DNA of 64,000 nt from Salipiger profundus (lineage in GTDB: Bacteria; Pseudomonadota; Alphaproteobacteria; Rhodobacterales; Rhodobacteraceae). A model generated the notes under the pieces. The model worked only from the letters and a program-made list of their open reading frames with translations, was not told the DNA's origin and ran no database searches. Both the position numbers and the translations under genes were made by a program. Below are positions 26,972 through 34,902 of this stretch, piece by piece (the stretch's first letter is position 1; each line of letters begins with the position of its first letter). Location of the stretch: assembly GCF_001969385.1 (NCBI RefSeq), contig NZ_CP014796.1, positions 620,001 through 684,000 of the forward strand, given 5' to 3'.

Positions 26972-27484
26972 ATGGCAGACGGGCCGGGCGCGCAGGGACA
27001 TGGCGGAGAGTCGCTGCTCTACCTGACGGACGAACAACTGCGCCAGGGCATCGAGGCGATGTATTTCGCCTACAGGGCCTTTACCGCCGACCCCGATCGC
27101 ATCCTGCAGGGGCTCGACTACGGGCGGGCGCATCACCGAGCGATCCATTTCATCAACTGCACGCCGGGCACCACGGTCAACAACCTGCTGTCGATCCTCG
27201 GGGTGACCAAGCAGTCGCTCAACCGTGTCCTGCGTACGCTGATCGAGGACGGGATGGTCGAAAGCCGCGTCGGCCGCGCCGACAAGCGCGAGCGGCACCT
27301 CTACCTGACGCAGGACGGTGCGTCGCTCGAATACCAGCTTTCCGAGGCCCAGCGCGCCCGGATGCGCGCCGCCTACCGGCAGGCGGGCCCCGAGGCCGTC
27401 GCGGGCTTCCGCAAGGTGCTCGAGGCGATGATGGACCCCGAGATGCACCGCCACTACTCCGGGCTCCGCGAGCTTCGGGCATGA
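26972..27484 (+). CDS. petP: MarR-family regulator PetP
   Basis: 170-residue winged-helix regulator. The wHTH region reads SILGVTKQSLNRVLRTLIED followed by the wing RVGRADKRERHLYLTQDG, typical of MarR proteins. In Rhodobacter capsulatus petP and petR form an operon needed for cytochrome bc1-dependent growth, and this pair has the same order and an ATGA overlap. The ATG at 26972 has a GATGAGG site; in-frame upstream codons reach into the divergent promoter and are not used. The cytochrome bc1 genes themselves are not in this window. Confidence 0.85.
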   Translation: MADGPGAQGHGGESLLYLTDEQLRQGIEAMYFAYRAFTADPDRILQGLDYGRAHHRAIHFINCTPGTTVNNLLSILGVTKQSLNRVLRTLIEDGMVESRVGRADKRERHLYLTQDGASLEYQLSEAQRARMRAAYRQAGPEAVAGFRKVLEAMMDPEMHRHYSGLRELRA

Positions 27485-28182
27485 CCGATCCCGACGCCCA
27501 CATCCTGATCGTCGACGATGACGAGCGCATCCGGGGACTGCTTCAGAAGTTCCTGATGCGCAATGGCTTCCTCGTGAGTGCCGCCCGCGATGCGGCGCAC
27601 GCCCGGCGACTGCTCGAGGGGCTCGACTTCGACATGATCGTGCTCGACGTGATGATGCCCGGCGAAGACGGCATCAGCCTGACCCGCGCCATCCGCGAGG
27701 GGCGCAGCACGCCGATCATGCTGCTGACAGCGCGTGGCGAGACCGAAGACCGGATCAAGGGGCTCGAGGCGGGCGCCGACGACTACCTCGGCAAGCCGTT
27801 CGAGCCCAAGGAGCTGCTGCTGCGGATCAACGCGATCCTGCGCCGGATGCCCGACACCAGCGCCGCCGACAGCGCGCCGAAGCTTCTGAACCTCGGCGAG
27901 ATCCGCTATGACATCGAGCGGGGCGAGATGTGGAAGGGCGAGGACCTCGTGCGACTCACGGCGACCGAGAGCCAGCTCATGCGGATCTTCTCGGCCCGCC
28001 CGGGCGAAGCGCTGAGCCGCAGCCAGCTGGTCGAGGATCTCGGTCGCGACAAGGGGCAGGCACAGGAACGCGCGGTCGACGTGCAGATCACCCGCCTGCG
28101 CCGCAAGATCGAATCCGATCCGAAGCAGCCACGCTACCTGCAGACGGTGCGCGGCGCGGGGTACATGCTCGCGCCGGACTGA
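27481..28182 (+). CDS. petR: OmpR-type response regulator PetR
   Basis: 233 residues: receiver domain (residues 1-120) with acidic pair D13/D14, phosphoacceptor D56 in MIVLDVMMPGEDG, conserved Thr in PIMLLTARGE and Lys in DDYLGKPFEPKELLLR; then an OmpR/PhoB winged helix with RLTATESQLMRIFSARPG and a final TVRGAGYML. All catalytic receiver residues are present, so it should be phosphorylatable, but no histidine kinase is adjacent. The start overlaps petP (ATGA), indicating coupled expression. Confidence 0.9.
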   Translation: MTDPDAHILIVDDDERIRGLLQKFLMRNGFLVSAARDAAHARRLLEGLDFDMIVLDVMMPGEDGISLTRAIREGRSTPIMLLTARGETEDRIKGLEAGADDYLGKPFEPKELLLRINAILRRMPDTSAADSAPKLLNLGEIRYDIERGEMWKGEDLVRLTATESQLMRIFSARPGEALSRSQLVEDLGRDKGQAQERAVDVQITRLRRKIESDPKQPRYLQTVRGAGYMLAPD

Positions 28183-28335
28183 CCGCGTCCGGCTTGACGC
28201 GATGGGCCTGCGCGCTCCCCTGTTCGGGGAACGCCACGGCCCGGCATGACGCGCGGGAGACCGACCTCTGCCCGCCTTGCCCCACCCGGCCCGTCCGGTT
28301 TTCCTGTCCCGAAGCGACGCAAGAGAGGCTCCGCC

Positions 28336-29262
28336 ATGACCACAGCCCTGCTCACCCATGCCGACTGCCTCGGCCACGTCACCCCAGAGGGACACCCCGA
28401 ACAGGTGGCGCGGCTGGACCACGTGCTGCACGCGCTCGAACCGTTCGACCTGCTCCGCATCGGCGCGCCGGTGGCCGAGGACCGCGACCTGACCCGCGCG
28501 CACCCGCAGAGCTACATCGACCGGATCGCAGCCGCCGCGCCGGCCGAGGGCGAAACGGCGCTCGATTCCGACACCTGGATGTCCCCCGGCTCGATGAACG
28601 CCGCCCGCCGTGGCGTGGGCGCCGCGATTCGCGCCGTCGACGCGGTGCTTTCCGGAGAGGCGTCGAACGCCTTCTGCGCGACCCGCCCGCCCGGCCACCA
28701 TGCCGAACGCGAGACGCCCATGGGGTTCTGCCTGTTCGGCAACGCGGCCATCGCGGCGAAACACGCGCTCGACCACCACGGGCTCGAGCGCGTCGCGGTG
28801 GTGGATTTCGACGTCCATCACGGCAACGGCACGCAGGATCTGCTCTGGGACGAGCCGCGCACGCTGTTCATCTCGTCCCAGCAGTCGCCGCTCTGGCCCG
28901 GCACCGGCGCCGCCTCGGAACGCGGCGCGCATGACAACGTGCTGAACCTGCCGCTGGCCCCCGGCAGCGACAGCGCCTCGATGCGCGCGGCCTACATCGA
29001 GCAGGCCTTCCCCCGTTTGCACGACTTCCGCCCCGACCTGCTGATCCTGTCGGCCGGCTTCGACGCCCACCGCGAGGATCCGCTCGCGCAGCTCGCGTGG
29101 GAGACCGAGGATTTCCGCTGGCTCACCCGCGAACTGTGCCGGATCGCCGCCGATCAATGCGGCGGGCGGGTGGTCTCCCTGCTGGAAGGCGGCTATGATC
29201 TGGCTGCGCTCGCGGCTGCGGCCCGGGCCCATGTGTACGAACTGATCGAGGCAGGAAAATGA
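28336..29262 (+). CDS. Histone deacetylase-fold protein (acetoin utilisation / acetylpolyamine amidohydrolase family)
   Basis: 308 residues, zinc-dependent deacetylase fold. Seen: RPPGHHAERETPMGFCLFGN (active-site His pair), VAVVDFDVHHGNGTQDLLWD (zinc ligands Asp and His), LILSAGFDAHREDPLAQL (third zinc ligand), and a final VVSLLEGGYD. The natural substrate in bacteria may be acetylated amines or proteins; the sequence does not say which. The ATG at 28336 follows AGAGAGGC. Its stop overlaps xseB (ATGA), tying it to xseB-ispA-dxs, a link seen in other alphaproteobacteria as well (from memory). Confidence 0.9.
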   Translation: MTTALLTHADCLGHVTPEGHPEQVARLDHVLHALEPFDLLRIGAPVAEDRDLTRAHPQSYIDRIAAAAPAEGETALDSDTWMSPGSMNAARRGVGAAIRAVDAVLSGEASNAFCATRPPGHHAERETPMGFCLFGNAAIAAKHALDHHGLERVAVVDFDVHHGNGTQDLLWDEPRTLFISSQQSPLWPGTGAASERGAHDNVLNLPLAPGSDSASMRAAYIEQAFPRLHDFRPDLLILSAGFDAHREDPLAQLAWETEDFRWLTRELCRIAADQCGGRVVSLLEGGYDLAALAAAARAHVYELIEAGK

Positions 29263-29501
29263 GCGAAACGCCGGTCGCGGAAATGAGTTTCGAGCAGGCG
29301 ATGGCCGAGCTCGAGCAGGTTGTGGGCCAGCTCGAACGTGGCGACGTGCCGCTCGAGCAATCCATCGACCTCTACAAGCGGGGCGCCGAGCTGAAGAGCC
29401 ACTGCGAGGCCAAGCTGAAGAGCGCCGAGGAAAAGGTCGCCGCGATCCAGGTGGACGCCGAGGGCGAGCCCACCGGCATCAAGCCCGTCGAGGGGCTCTG
29501 A
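29259..29501 (+). CDS. xseB: Exodeoxyribonuclease VII small subunit
   Basis: 80 residues, a normal XseB length. Starting with MSETPVAEMSFEQAMAELEQ, the core is VVGQLERGDVPLEQSIDLYKRGAEL split over two helices that bind XseA. It overlaps the deacetylase gene by 4 bases and stops 6 bases before ispA, in the well-known xseB-ispA-dxs order. The large subunit xseA is not in the window. Confidence 0.93.
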   Translation: MSETPVAEMSFEQAMAELEQVVGQLERGDVPLEQSIDLYKRGAELKSHCEAKLKSAEEKVAAIQVDAEGEPTGIKPVEGL

Positions 29502-29507
29502 CCCTTC

Positions 29508-30377
29508 ATGTTCCGTGACAGTCTCGAGGCCGGCGGCCGCGCCGTCGCCGACCATTTCGACATGGTGCTGGGCCGCTTCGCCGACCTGCCCGTGAGCCAC
29601 GCGATGCGCTACGCGGTGGGCGGCGGCAAGGGCCTGCGGGGCTGGCTGGTGCTGGAAAGCGCGCGGCTGCACGACGTGGCGCGCGACCGCGCCCTCTGGC
29701 CCGCCTGCGCGATCGAGGCGATCCACGCCTACAGCCTCGTGCATGACGACCTGCCCTGCATGGACGACGACGACCTGCGCCGGGGCCAGCCCACGGTGCA
29801 CCGCAAGTGGGACGAGGCCACCGCGGTGCTGGCGGGCGACGCGCTGCAGGCGCTGGGCTTCGAGATGGTCGCCGACCCGCGCTGTCACGACAGCGCCGGG
29901 GTGCGCGCCGACCTCGCGCTCAGTCTCGCGCAGGCCGCGGGCGGGCGCGGCATGGTCTACGGGCAGGCGCTCGACATGGCCGCCGAGACCACCGACAGGC
30001 CGCTCACGCTTAACGAGATCACCGAGCTTCAGGCCGGCAAGACCGGCGCGCTGATCACCTGGTCGGCGCAGGCCGGCGCGCGTCTGGCCGAGGCCGACCT
30101 CGGGCCGCTGACCGCCTATGCCGACCGGCTGGGGCTGGCGTTCCAGATCGCCGACGACATCCTCGACATCGAGGGCGACGCCGAGACGGTGGGCAAGGCC
30201 GTCGGCAAGGACGCAGGCCGCGGCAAGGCGACATTTGTCTCGCTTCTCGGCCTCGACACCGCGAAAAGCCGGGCCGAAATCCTTGTGACAGAGGCCTGCG
30301 ACGCTCTATCTCCATATGGTGCGCGGGCCGATACCTTGCGGGAGGCCGCCCGCTTCGTTATCTCCCGCCGGAACTGA
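29508..30377 (+). CDS. ispA: Farnesyl diphosphate synthase (geranyltranstransferase)
   Basis: Prenyl chain elongation from IPP and DMAPP/GPP to farnesyl-PP. 289 residues. Both Asp-rich motifs are present: the first in YSLVHDDLPCMDDDDLRRG and the second in FQIADDILDIEGDAE. The ring GGGKGLRGWLVLESARL binds the diphosphate of IPP. It ends 15 bases before the preferred dxs ATG, so the two isoprenoid genes are coupled. Confidence 0.94.
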   Translation: MFRDSLEAGGRAVADHFDMVLGRFADLPVSHAMRYAVGGGKGLRGWLVLESARLHDVARDRALWPACAIEAIHAYSLVHDDLPCMDDDDLRRGQPTVHRKWDEATAVLAGDALQALGFEMVADPRCHDSAGVRADLALSLAQAAGGRGMVYGQALDMAAETTDRPLTLNEITELQAGKTGALITWSAQAGARLAEADLGPLTAYADRLGLAFQIADDILDIEGDAETVGKAVGKDAGRGKATFVSLLGLDTAKSRAEILVTEACDALSPYGARADTLREAARFVISRRN

Positions 30378-30392
30378 GTGCCGAGGGACGTC

Positions 30393-32318
30393 ATGGCTCA
30401 CAAGCCCCACACGCCGCTGCTCGACCGGGTCACCACGCCCGCCGACATCAAGCGATTTTCCGATGCAGAGCTCGAGGAGCTGGCGCACGAGCTGCGCGCC
30501 GAGACCATCGCCTCGGTTTCGCAGACCGGCGGCCATCTCGGCGCGGGTCTCGGCGTGGTGGAGCTGACCGTGGCGCTGCACGCGGTCTTCGATGCGCCGC
30601 GCGACAAGATCGTCTGGGACGTGAGCCACCAGGCCTACCCGCACAAGATCCTGACCGGGCGCCGCGCCCGGATGACCACGATCCGCCAGAAGGACGGGCT
30701 CTCGGGCTTCACCAAGCGCTCGGAGTCGCCCTACGATCCGTTCGGCGCGGGCCACAGCTCGACCTCGATCTCGGCAGCGCTCGGCTTTGCCATGGCACGC
30801 GAGCTGGGCGGCGTCTGCGACACCGGCGCGGGCGATGCCATCGCGGTGATCGGCGACGGGGCGATGTCCGCCGGCATGGCCTACGAGGCGATGAACAACG
30901 CCGGCCACCTCGGCAAGCGGCTGATCGTGATCCTGAACGACAACGAGATGTCCATCGCGCCGCCCACCGGCGCGATGTCGTCCTACCTGTCGCGCCTCTA
31001 CGCCGAGGCGCCCTTCCAGGATCTCAAGGCTGCCGCCAAGGGCGCGGTCTCGCTGCTGCCCCCGCCCTTCCGCGAAGGTGCCAAGCGCGCCAAGGAAGTG
31101 CTCAAGACGATGACAATCGGCGGCACGCTCTTCGAAGAGCTGGGCTTCGACTACATCGGCCCCATCGACGGGCATGACCTGCATCACCTGCTGCCGATCC
31201 TGCGCACGGTGAAGGCCCGCGCCACCGGGCCGATCCTGATCCACGCGGTCACGACCAAGGGCAAGGGCTACGCGCCCGCCGAGGGCTCACCCGACAAGGG
31301 CCACGCCCGCGCCAAGTTCGACGTCGCCACCGGTGAGCAGAAGAAGGCGCCGTCGAACGCGCCGGCCTACACCAAGGTCTTCGCCCGCGAGCTGACCCGC
31401 ATCGCCTCCGAGGATTCGCGGGTCTGCGCCGTCACCGCGGCGATGCCCGACGGCACCGGGCTCGACCTCATGGCCGAGCGCTACCCCGACCGCGTCTTCG
31501 ACGTGGGCATCGCCGAGCAGCATGGCGTGACCTTCTCCGCGGGCCTCGCCGCCGGCGGGATGAAGCCCTTCTGCGCGATGTATTCGACGTTCCTGCAGCG
31601 CGGTTACGACCAGATCGTGCATGACGTCGCGATCCAGCGGCTGCCGGTGCGCTTCGCCATCGACCGCGCCGGGCTGGTGGGTGCCGACGGCGCCACCCAT
31701 GCGGGCAGCTACGATATTTCCTTCATGGCCAACCTGCCGGGCATGGTGGTCATGGCCGCCGCCGACGAGGCCGAGCTGAAGCACATGGTGGCCACCGCCG
31801 CCGCGCATGACGAGGGACCCATCGCCTTCCGCTACCCGCGCGGCGAGGGCACCGGGGTCGAGATGCCGGAAAAGGGCGAGGTGCTCGAGATCGGCAAGGG
31901 CCGGATGATCCGCGAGGGCTCGGGCGCCGCGATCCTGAGCTTCGGCACGCGCCTCTCCGAGGTCATGGACGCCTGCGAACGGCTCTCGGCGCGCGGCATC
32001 CACCCGACGGTGGCCGACGCCCGCTTCGCCAAGCCGCTCGACCGTGACCTGATCCTGAAGCTCGCCGCAGAGCACGAGGCGCTCATCACCATCGAGGAAG
32101 GCGCCGTCGGCGGCTTCGGCAGCCACGTGGCGCAGCTTCTCGCCGACGAGGGCGTCTTCGACCACGGGCTGAAGTTCCGCTCGATGGTGCTGCCCGACAC
32201 CTTCATCGACCACGCCAGCCCCGCCGACATGTATGCCTCGGCCGGCCTGGATGCCGCGAAGATCGAGGAAAAGGTGCTGACCACGCTCGGCGTCGACCTC
32301 CTGAGCCGCAAGGCCTGA
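30393..32318 (+). CDS. dxs: 1-deoxy-D-xylulose-5-phosphate synthase
   Basis: First step of the MEP isoprenoid pathway: pyruvate plus glyceraldehyde 3-phosphate to DXP, ThDP-dependent. 641 residues from the ATG at 30393 (GAGGG site); a GTG 15 bases upstream is the alternative. Motifs: [19 protein letters not shown] at the start, [17 protein letters not shown], the ThDP motif [20 protein letters not shown], and [18 protein letters not shown] with the conserved acid and His residues. Rhodobacteraceae often have two dxs copies; whether this is the main one cannot be told. Confidence 0.95.
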   Translation: MAHKPHTPLLDRVTTPADIKRFSDAELEELAHELRAETIASVSQTGGHLGAGLGVVELTVALHAVFDAPRDKIVWDVSHQAYPHKILTGRRARMTTIRQKDGLSGFTKRSESPYDPFGAGHSSTSISAALGFAMARELGGVCDTGAGDAIAVIGDGAMSAGMAYEAMNNAGHLGKRLIVILNDNEMSIAPPTGAMSSYLSRLYAEAPFQDLKAAAKGAVSLLPPPFREGAKRAKEVLKTMTIGGTLFEELGFDYIGPIDGHDLHHLLPILRTVKARATGPILIHAVTTKGKGYAPAEGSPDKGHARAKFDVATGEQKKAPSNAPAYTKVFARELTRIASEDSRVCAVTAAMPDGTGLDLMAERYPDRVFDVGIAEQHGVTFSAGLAAGGMKPFCAMYSTFLQRGYDQIVHDVAIQRLPVRFAIDRAGLVGADGATHAGSYDISFMANLPGMVVMAAADEAELKHMVATAAAHDEGPIAFRYPRGEGTGVEMPEKGEVLEIGKGRMIREGSGAAILSFGTRLSEVMDACERLSARGIHPTVADARFAKPLDRDLILKLAAEHEALITIEEGAVGGFGSHVAQLLADEGVFDHGLKFRSMVLPDTFIDHASPADMYASAGLDAAKIEEKVLTTLGVDLLSRKA

Positions 32319-32353
32319 GCCCTCCCCTGCCCCGGCGCCTTGCCGGGGCGCCC

Positions 32354-32377
32354 GCGACGGGCAGCGTCGCGCCTTTT
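32354..32377 (+). terminator. Possible terminator after dxs
   Basis: A 6-bp stem GCGACG (32354-32359) with CGTCGC (32365-32370), loop GGCAG, followed by GCCTTTT. A second hairpin (GCCCCGGC with GCCGGGGC, 32329-32349) sits just upstream. Together they fit the end of the deacetylase-xseB-ispA-dxs transcript. Confidence 0.55.
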
Positions 32378-32453
32378 CCCAAGCGCGGCCAATGTCTCGC
32401 CACAAAGCTGTTGTTTCCTTTCGTGAAACAGACAGGACGTGGGGCTCCCCGAG

Positions 32454-33761
32454 ATGAACATGGCATCCAGCGCCGTCATGGCGCCGCCGCCGCCGAAGCG
32501 GCTGGACGACATGAACCTGCCGCGCATCTTCATGCGCGACATCGCGCTCAAGACGATCTTCCGCAAGAACGCGAACACGGTGACCGCGCTTGCCCGCGCC
32601 ATCTGCCTGCCCATCGGCACCACGCAGGAGCTGATCGACCTTGCCCGCTCGCAGAGCCTGCTGGAAGCGATGGGCACGCTCAGCGCCAGCGCGGGCACCG
32701 AGATGTCCTACCAGCTGACCGATTCCGGAAAGGCCCGCGCGCTCGACGCGCTGGCGCAGTCGGAATACTTCGGCGCGATGCCGGTGCCGCTGCACGTCTA
32801 CCGCGAGCAGGTCGAGCGGCAGTCGATCCGCAACATCCAGATCGGCCGCGACCAGCTGCTCGGCGCGATGGGCCACCTCGTGCTGCCCGAGAACCTGATC
32901 TCGCACCTCGGGCCCGCCGTCAGCTCGGGCCGGTCGATCCTGATGTACGGGCCGCCGGGCAACGGCAAGTCGTCGATCTCGAACGGCATCCGCGACGCGA
33001 TGGGCGACAAGATCTACGTGCCCCGCGCGATCGAGTATTCCGGCCAGGTGATCTCGGTCTACGACCCGATCGTGCATTCCGCCGCCGAAACCGCCGAGGA
33101 CGACCCCTCGCGCCTGCGCCGCAGCAACCGGTTCGACACGCGCTACGTGCTGTGCGAGCGCCCCACCGTCGTGACAGGCGGCGAGCTGACGCTCGACATG
33201 CTCGATCTCGTCTACAACCCGACCGCGCGCACCTACCAGGCGCCGCTGCAGCTCAAGTCGACCGGAGGCATCTTCATCGTCGACGACCTCGGCCGCCAGT
33301 CCGAACCGCCGCAGAAGCTGGTGAACCGCTGGATCGTGCCGCTGGAGGAATCGAAGGACATCCTGGCGCTGCAATCGGGCGAGAAGTTCGAGGTGCCCTT
33401 CGACACGTTGGTGATCTTCTCGACCAACTTCCATCCGAACGAGATCTTCGACCAGGCGGCACTGCGCCGGATCTTCTTCAAGATCAAGATCGACGGCCCG
33501 AACCAGCAGGATTTCCTGAAGATCTTCGCGCTGGTCGCACGCAAGAAGAAGATGGAGCTCGACGAGGCCTCGCTCGTGCATCTTCTCAAGACCAAGTATC
33601 CCACCATCGGCAACGTCTACGCCAACTACCAGCCGGTGTTCCTGATCGACCAGATGATCGCCGTCTGTGACTTCGAAGGCTGGCCCTACCGGATGACGCC
33701 CGACCTGATCGACCGGGCCTGGGCGAACATGTTCGTGCGGGACGAAACCATCGTGAAATGA
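32454..33761 (+). CDS. AAA-family ATPase with N-terminal winged-helix-like domain
   Basis: 435 residues, no family name I can give with confidence. Residues 27-100 look like a winged helix: ANTVTALARAICLPIGTTQE, then a basic turn and TEMSYQLTDSGKARALDAL. The AAA module has Walker A ILMYGPPGNGKSS (about residues 162-173), Walker B GIFIVDDLG (Asp-Asp rather than the usual Asp-Glu, about 272-280), sensor 1 VIFSTNF and an Arg pair ALRRIFF (about 336-342). Soluble, no signal peptide. An in-frame GTG lies 15 bases upstream and another ATG 6 bases downstream. It is alone between dxs and tRNA-Met. Confidence 0.75.
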   Translation: MNMASSAVMAPPPPKRLDDMNLPRIFMRDIALKTIFRKNANTVTALARAICLPIGTTQELIDLARSQSLLEAMGTLSASAGTEMSYQLTDSGKARALDALAQSEYFGAMPVPLHVYREQVERQSIRNIQIGRDQLLGAMGHLVLPENLISHLGPAVSSGRSILMYGPPGNGKSSISNGIRDAMGDKIYVPRAIEYSGQVISVYDPIVHSAAETAEDDPSRLRRSNRFDTRYVLCERPTVVTGGELTLDMLDLVYNPTARTYQAPLQLKSTGGIFIVDDLGRQSEPPQKLVNRWIVPLEESKDILALQSGEKFEVPFDTLVIFSTNFHPNEIFDQAALRRIFFKIKIDGPNQQDFLKIFALVARKKKMELDEASLVHLLKTKYPTIGNVYANYQPVFLIDQMIAVCDFEGWPYRMTPDLIDRAWANMFVRDETIVK

Positions 33762-33834
33762 GCCCCTTGGCGGGCGTTTCGCGCCCCCGTGCAGCGGCCC
33801 TGATGAAGACCGGCGAAAAAGGGGAAATTTCGTC

Positions 33835-33863
33835 TTGACGCTGTGCGGCTGGGGCCTTAATGA
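33835..33863 (+). promoter_or_regulatory. Sigma-70 promoter of tRNA-Met
   Basis: TTGACG (33835-33840), a 17-base spacer, then TAATGA (33858-33863), a near-consensus housekeeping promoter. Its -10 box ends 13 bases before the tRNA, so transcription would start just ahead of the 5' end. Confidence 0.8.
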
Positions 33864-33876
33864 CCCCGCACGGTTT

Positions 33877-33953
33877 GGCGGAGTAGCTCAGTTGGTTAGA
33901 GCAGCGGAATCATAATCCGCGTGTCGGGGGTTCAAGTCCCTCCTCCGCTACCA
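33877..33953 (+). tRNA. tRNA-Met (anticodon CAT)
   Basis: A 77-base tRNA with encoded CCA. D-arm GAGTAGCTCAGTTGGTTAGAG, anticodon stem GCGGA/TCCGC around loop ATCATAA giving anticodon CAT, T-arm GGGGGTTCAAGTCCC, acceptor GGCGGAG pairing with CTCCGCT (a G-T first pair) and discriminator A. The first acceptor pair and general sequence fit an elongator Met tRNA, rather than the initiator (which lacks the 1-72 pair and has GGG/CCC anticodon-stem pairs) or the lysidine-modified Ile tRNA, but CAT tRNAs are hard to separate by eye. Confidence 0.9.
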
Positions 33954-34400
33954 AACTTCCCCCACTTCAAAATCCGGTTTCGAGGCAAGCGCGATCCAGC
34001 CTTCTCTGGTGTGGACCGGAATCCCCACGTCTTTGACGGTGGAGATGACGAACTTCGTCATTCATCCCCACCGCATCTCGCGTTGTGGCGCCTCACAGCT
34101 CAATCGACGACATGAAAAACCTCACCATGTCTCGCAGCGCAGCCGACACGGCGGGGTCAAGGACGATGCCTTCCCAAGCCTCTCTCAAAGCTGCAAGACG
34201 CGCTCTCGCGGGGCGTCGCGCACGCTACCCGGCCCGCACGACCCCTCCGGATTTGGGGCGCCATGCCACCTCCCCGGCAAGTGTCGCGAAGATGGCTTGA
34301 GATCGGCCGGCGAGAGGCCGGGGGCACTCCCCGCACGACCTCTTCGATCCCGGCGTCGCGCAGCGTGCGAAACGCTTTGCGCCACTGCCTCAGCGCCGGC
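33954..34400. other. Non-coding gap after tRNA-Met
   Basis: About 450 bases without a convincing gene: open frames here lack ribosome sites and show no domain. It contains a loop-poor palindrome ATGACGAACTTCGTCAT (34045-34061), and around 33990-34065 a stretch with GATCCAGCCTTCTCTGG and AATCCCCAC blocks that resembles degenerate alphaproteobacterial intergenic repeats. That match is from memory and weak. Confidence 0.4.
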
Positions 34401-34703
34401 TCAGAGTTCGCGCAGGTAGGCCCACGACGCCCAGCCCGTCAGCCCCCGCGCCCGATCGAGCGACACTTCGCACCAGCGGGTGCCGCCGGTCTGCGTGCAC
34501 TCGTTCACGCGCACCACCGTGCCGTTCGGAAGCCCGACGTAGACGTCGAAACCGGTTCCCGGCCCGCCGCGCAGCTTCAGCATGTCGCCCTCGTCGACGC
34601 CGTGGACCTCGTAGCGGTCGCCCCCGCCGACGGCGTCGGGTGCGCTCCCGCAGCCTGCCACCAGAACGCCCAGTGCCAGCGCCTTCAAGACGTTTGCCCG
34701 CAT
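34401..34703 (-). CDS. SH3-domain lipoprotein
   Basis: 100 residues from the ATG at 34703, which follows a CAGGAG site. The N-terminus is a lipoprotein signal with lipobox LVAGC near residues 14-18, so the mature protein begins at Cys with an anchor in the inner or outer membrane. The remainder is a bacterial SH3 fold: DMLKLRGGPGTGFDVYVGL, GTVVRVNECTQTGGTRWCEV, and GLTGWASWAYLREL, the usual 'Gly-Trp-x-hydrophobic' end. Such domains often bind cell-wall or protein partners. Two more Cys may form a disulfide. Divergent from the ABC exporter with 199 bases between. Confidence 0.85.
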   Translation of the reverse strand: MRANVLKALALGVLVAGCGSAPDAVGGGDRYEVHGVDEGDMLKLRGGPGTGFDVYVGLPNGTVVRVNECTQTGGTRWCEVSLDRARGLTGWASWAYLREL

Positions 34704-34902
34704 CGTTTTCTCCTGTCTTTCGATTGATCTGCCTCGCCCCGAGACTACGCCGTCGGTCCGGCGAAAGAAACGGTCCGTTGCGCCGCTCCCGGCCACCGGG
34801 CCGCCGCTGCATCACATGCGGGGAAAACGACCTGTGACGACGCGACGGCTTGATTCCTGCGCCTGTCGTGGCAAAACACCCCGGCGCTGAACAGGAGGAG
34901 CA

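Noticed and set aside
31287..33581. Minus-strand open frame of about 760 codons opposite dxs and the AAA ATPase
   Set aside because: Runs across two plus-strand genes and their terminator, no motif, so treated as a shadow.
33877..33953. tRNA-Ile2 (lysidine, CAT) reading of the tRNA
   Set aside because: Overall sequence and anticodon stem look more like elongator Met; the possibility remains, and a covariance-model run would decide.
34009..34419. Plus-strand frame of 136 codons downstream of the tRNA
   Set aside because: No ribosome site, Arg/Ser/Pro-rich low-complexity text, and it runs into the SH3 gene region on the opposite strand.
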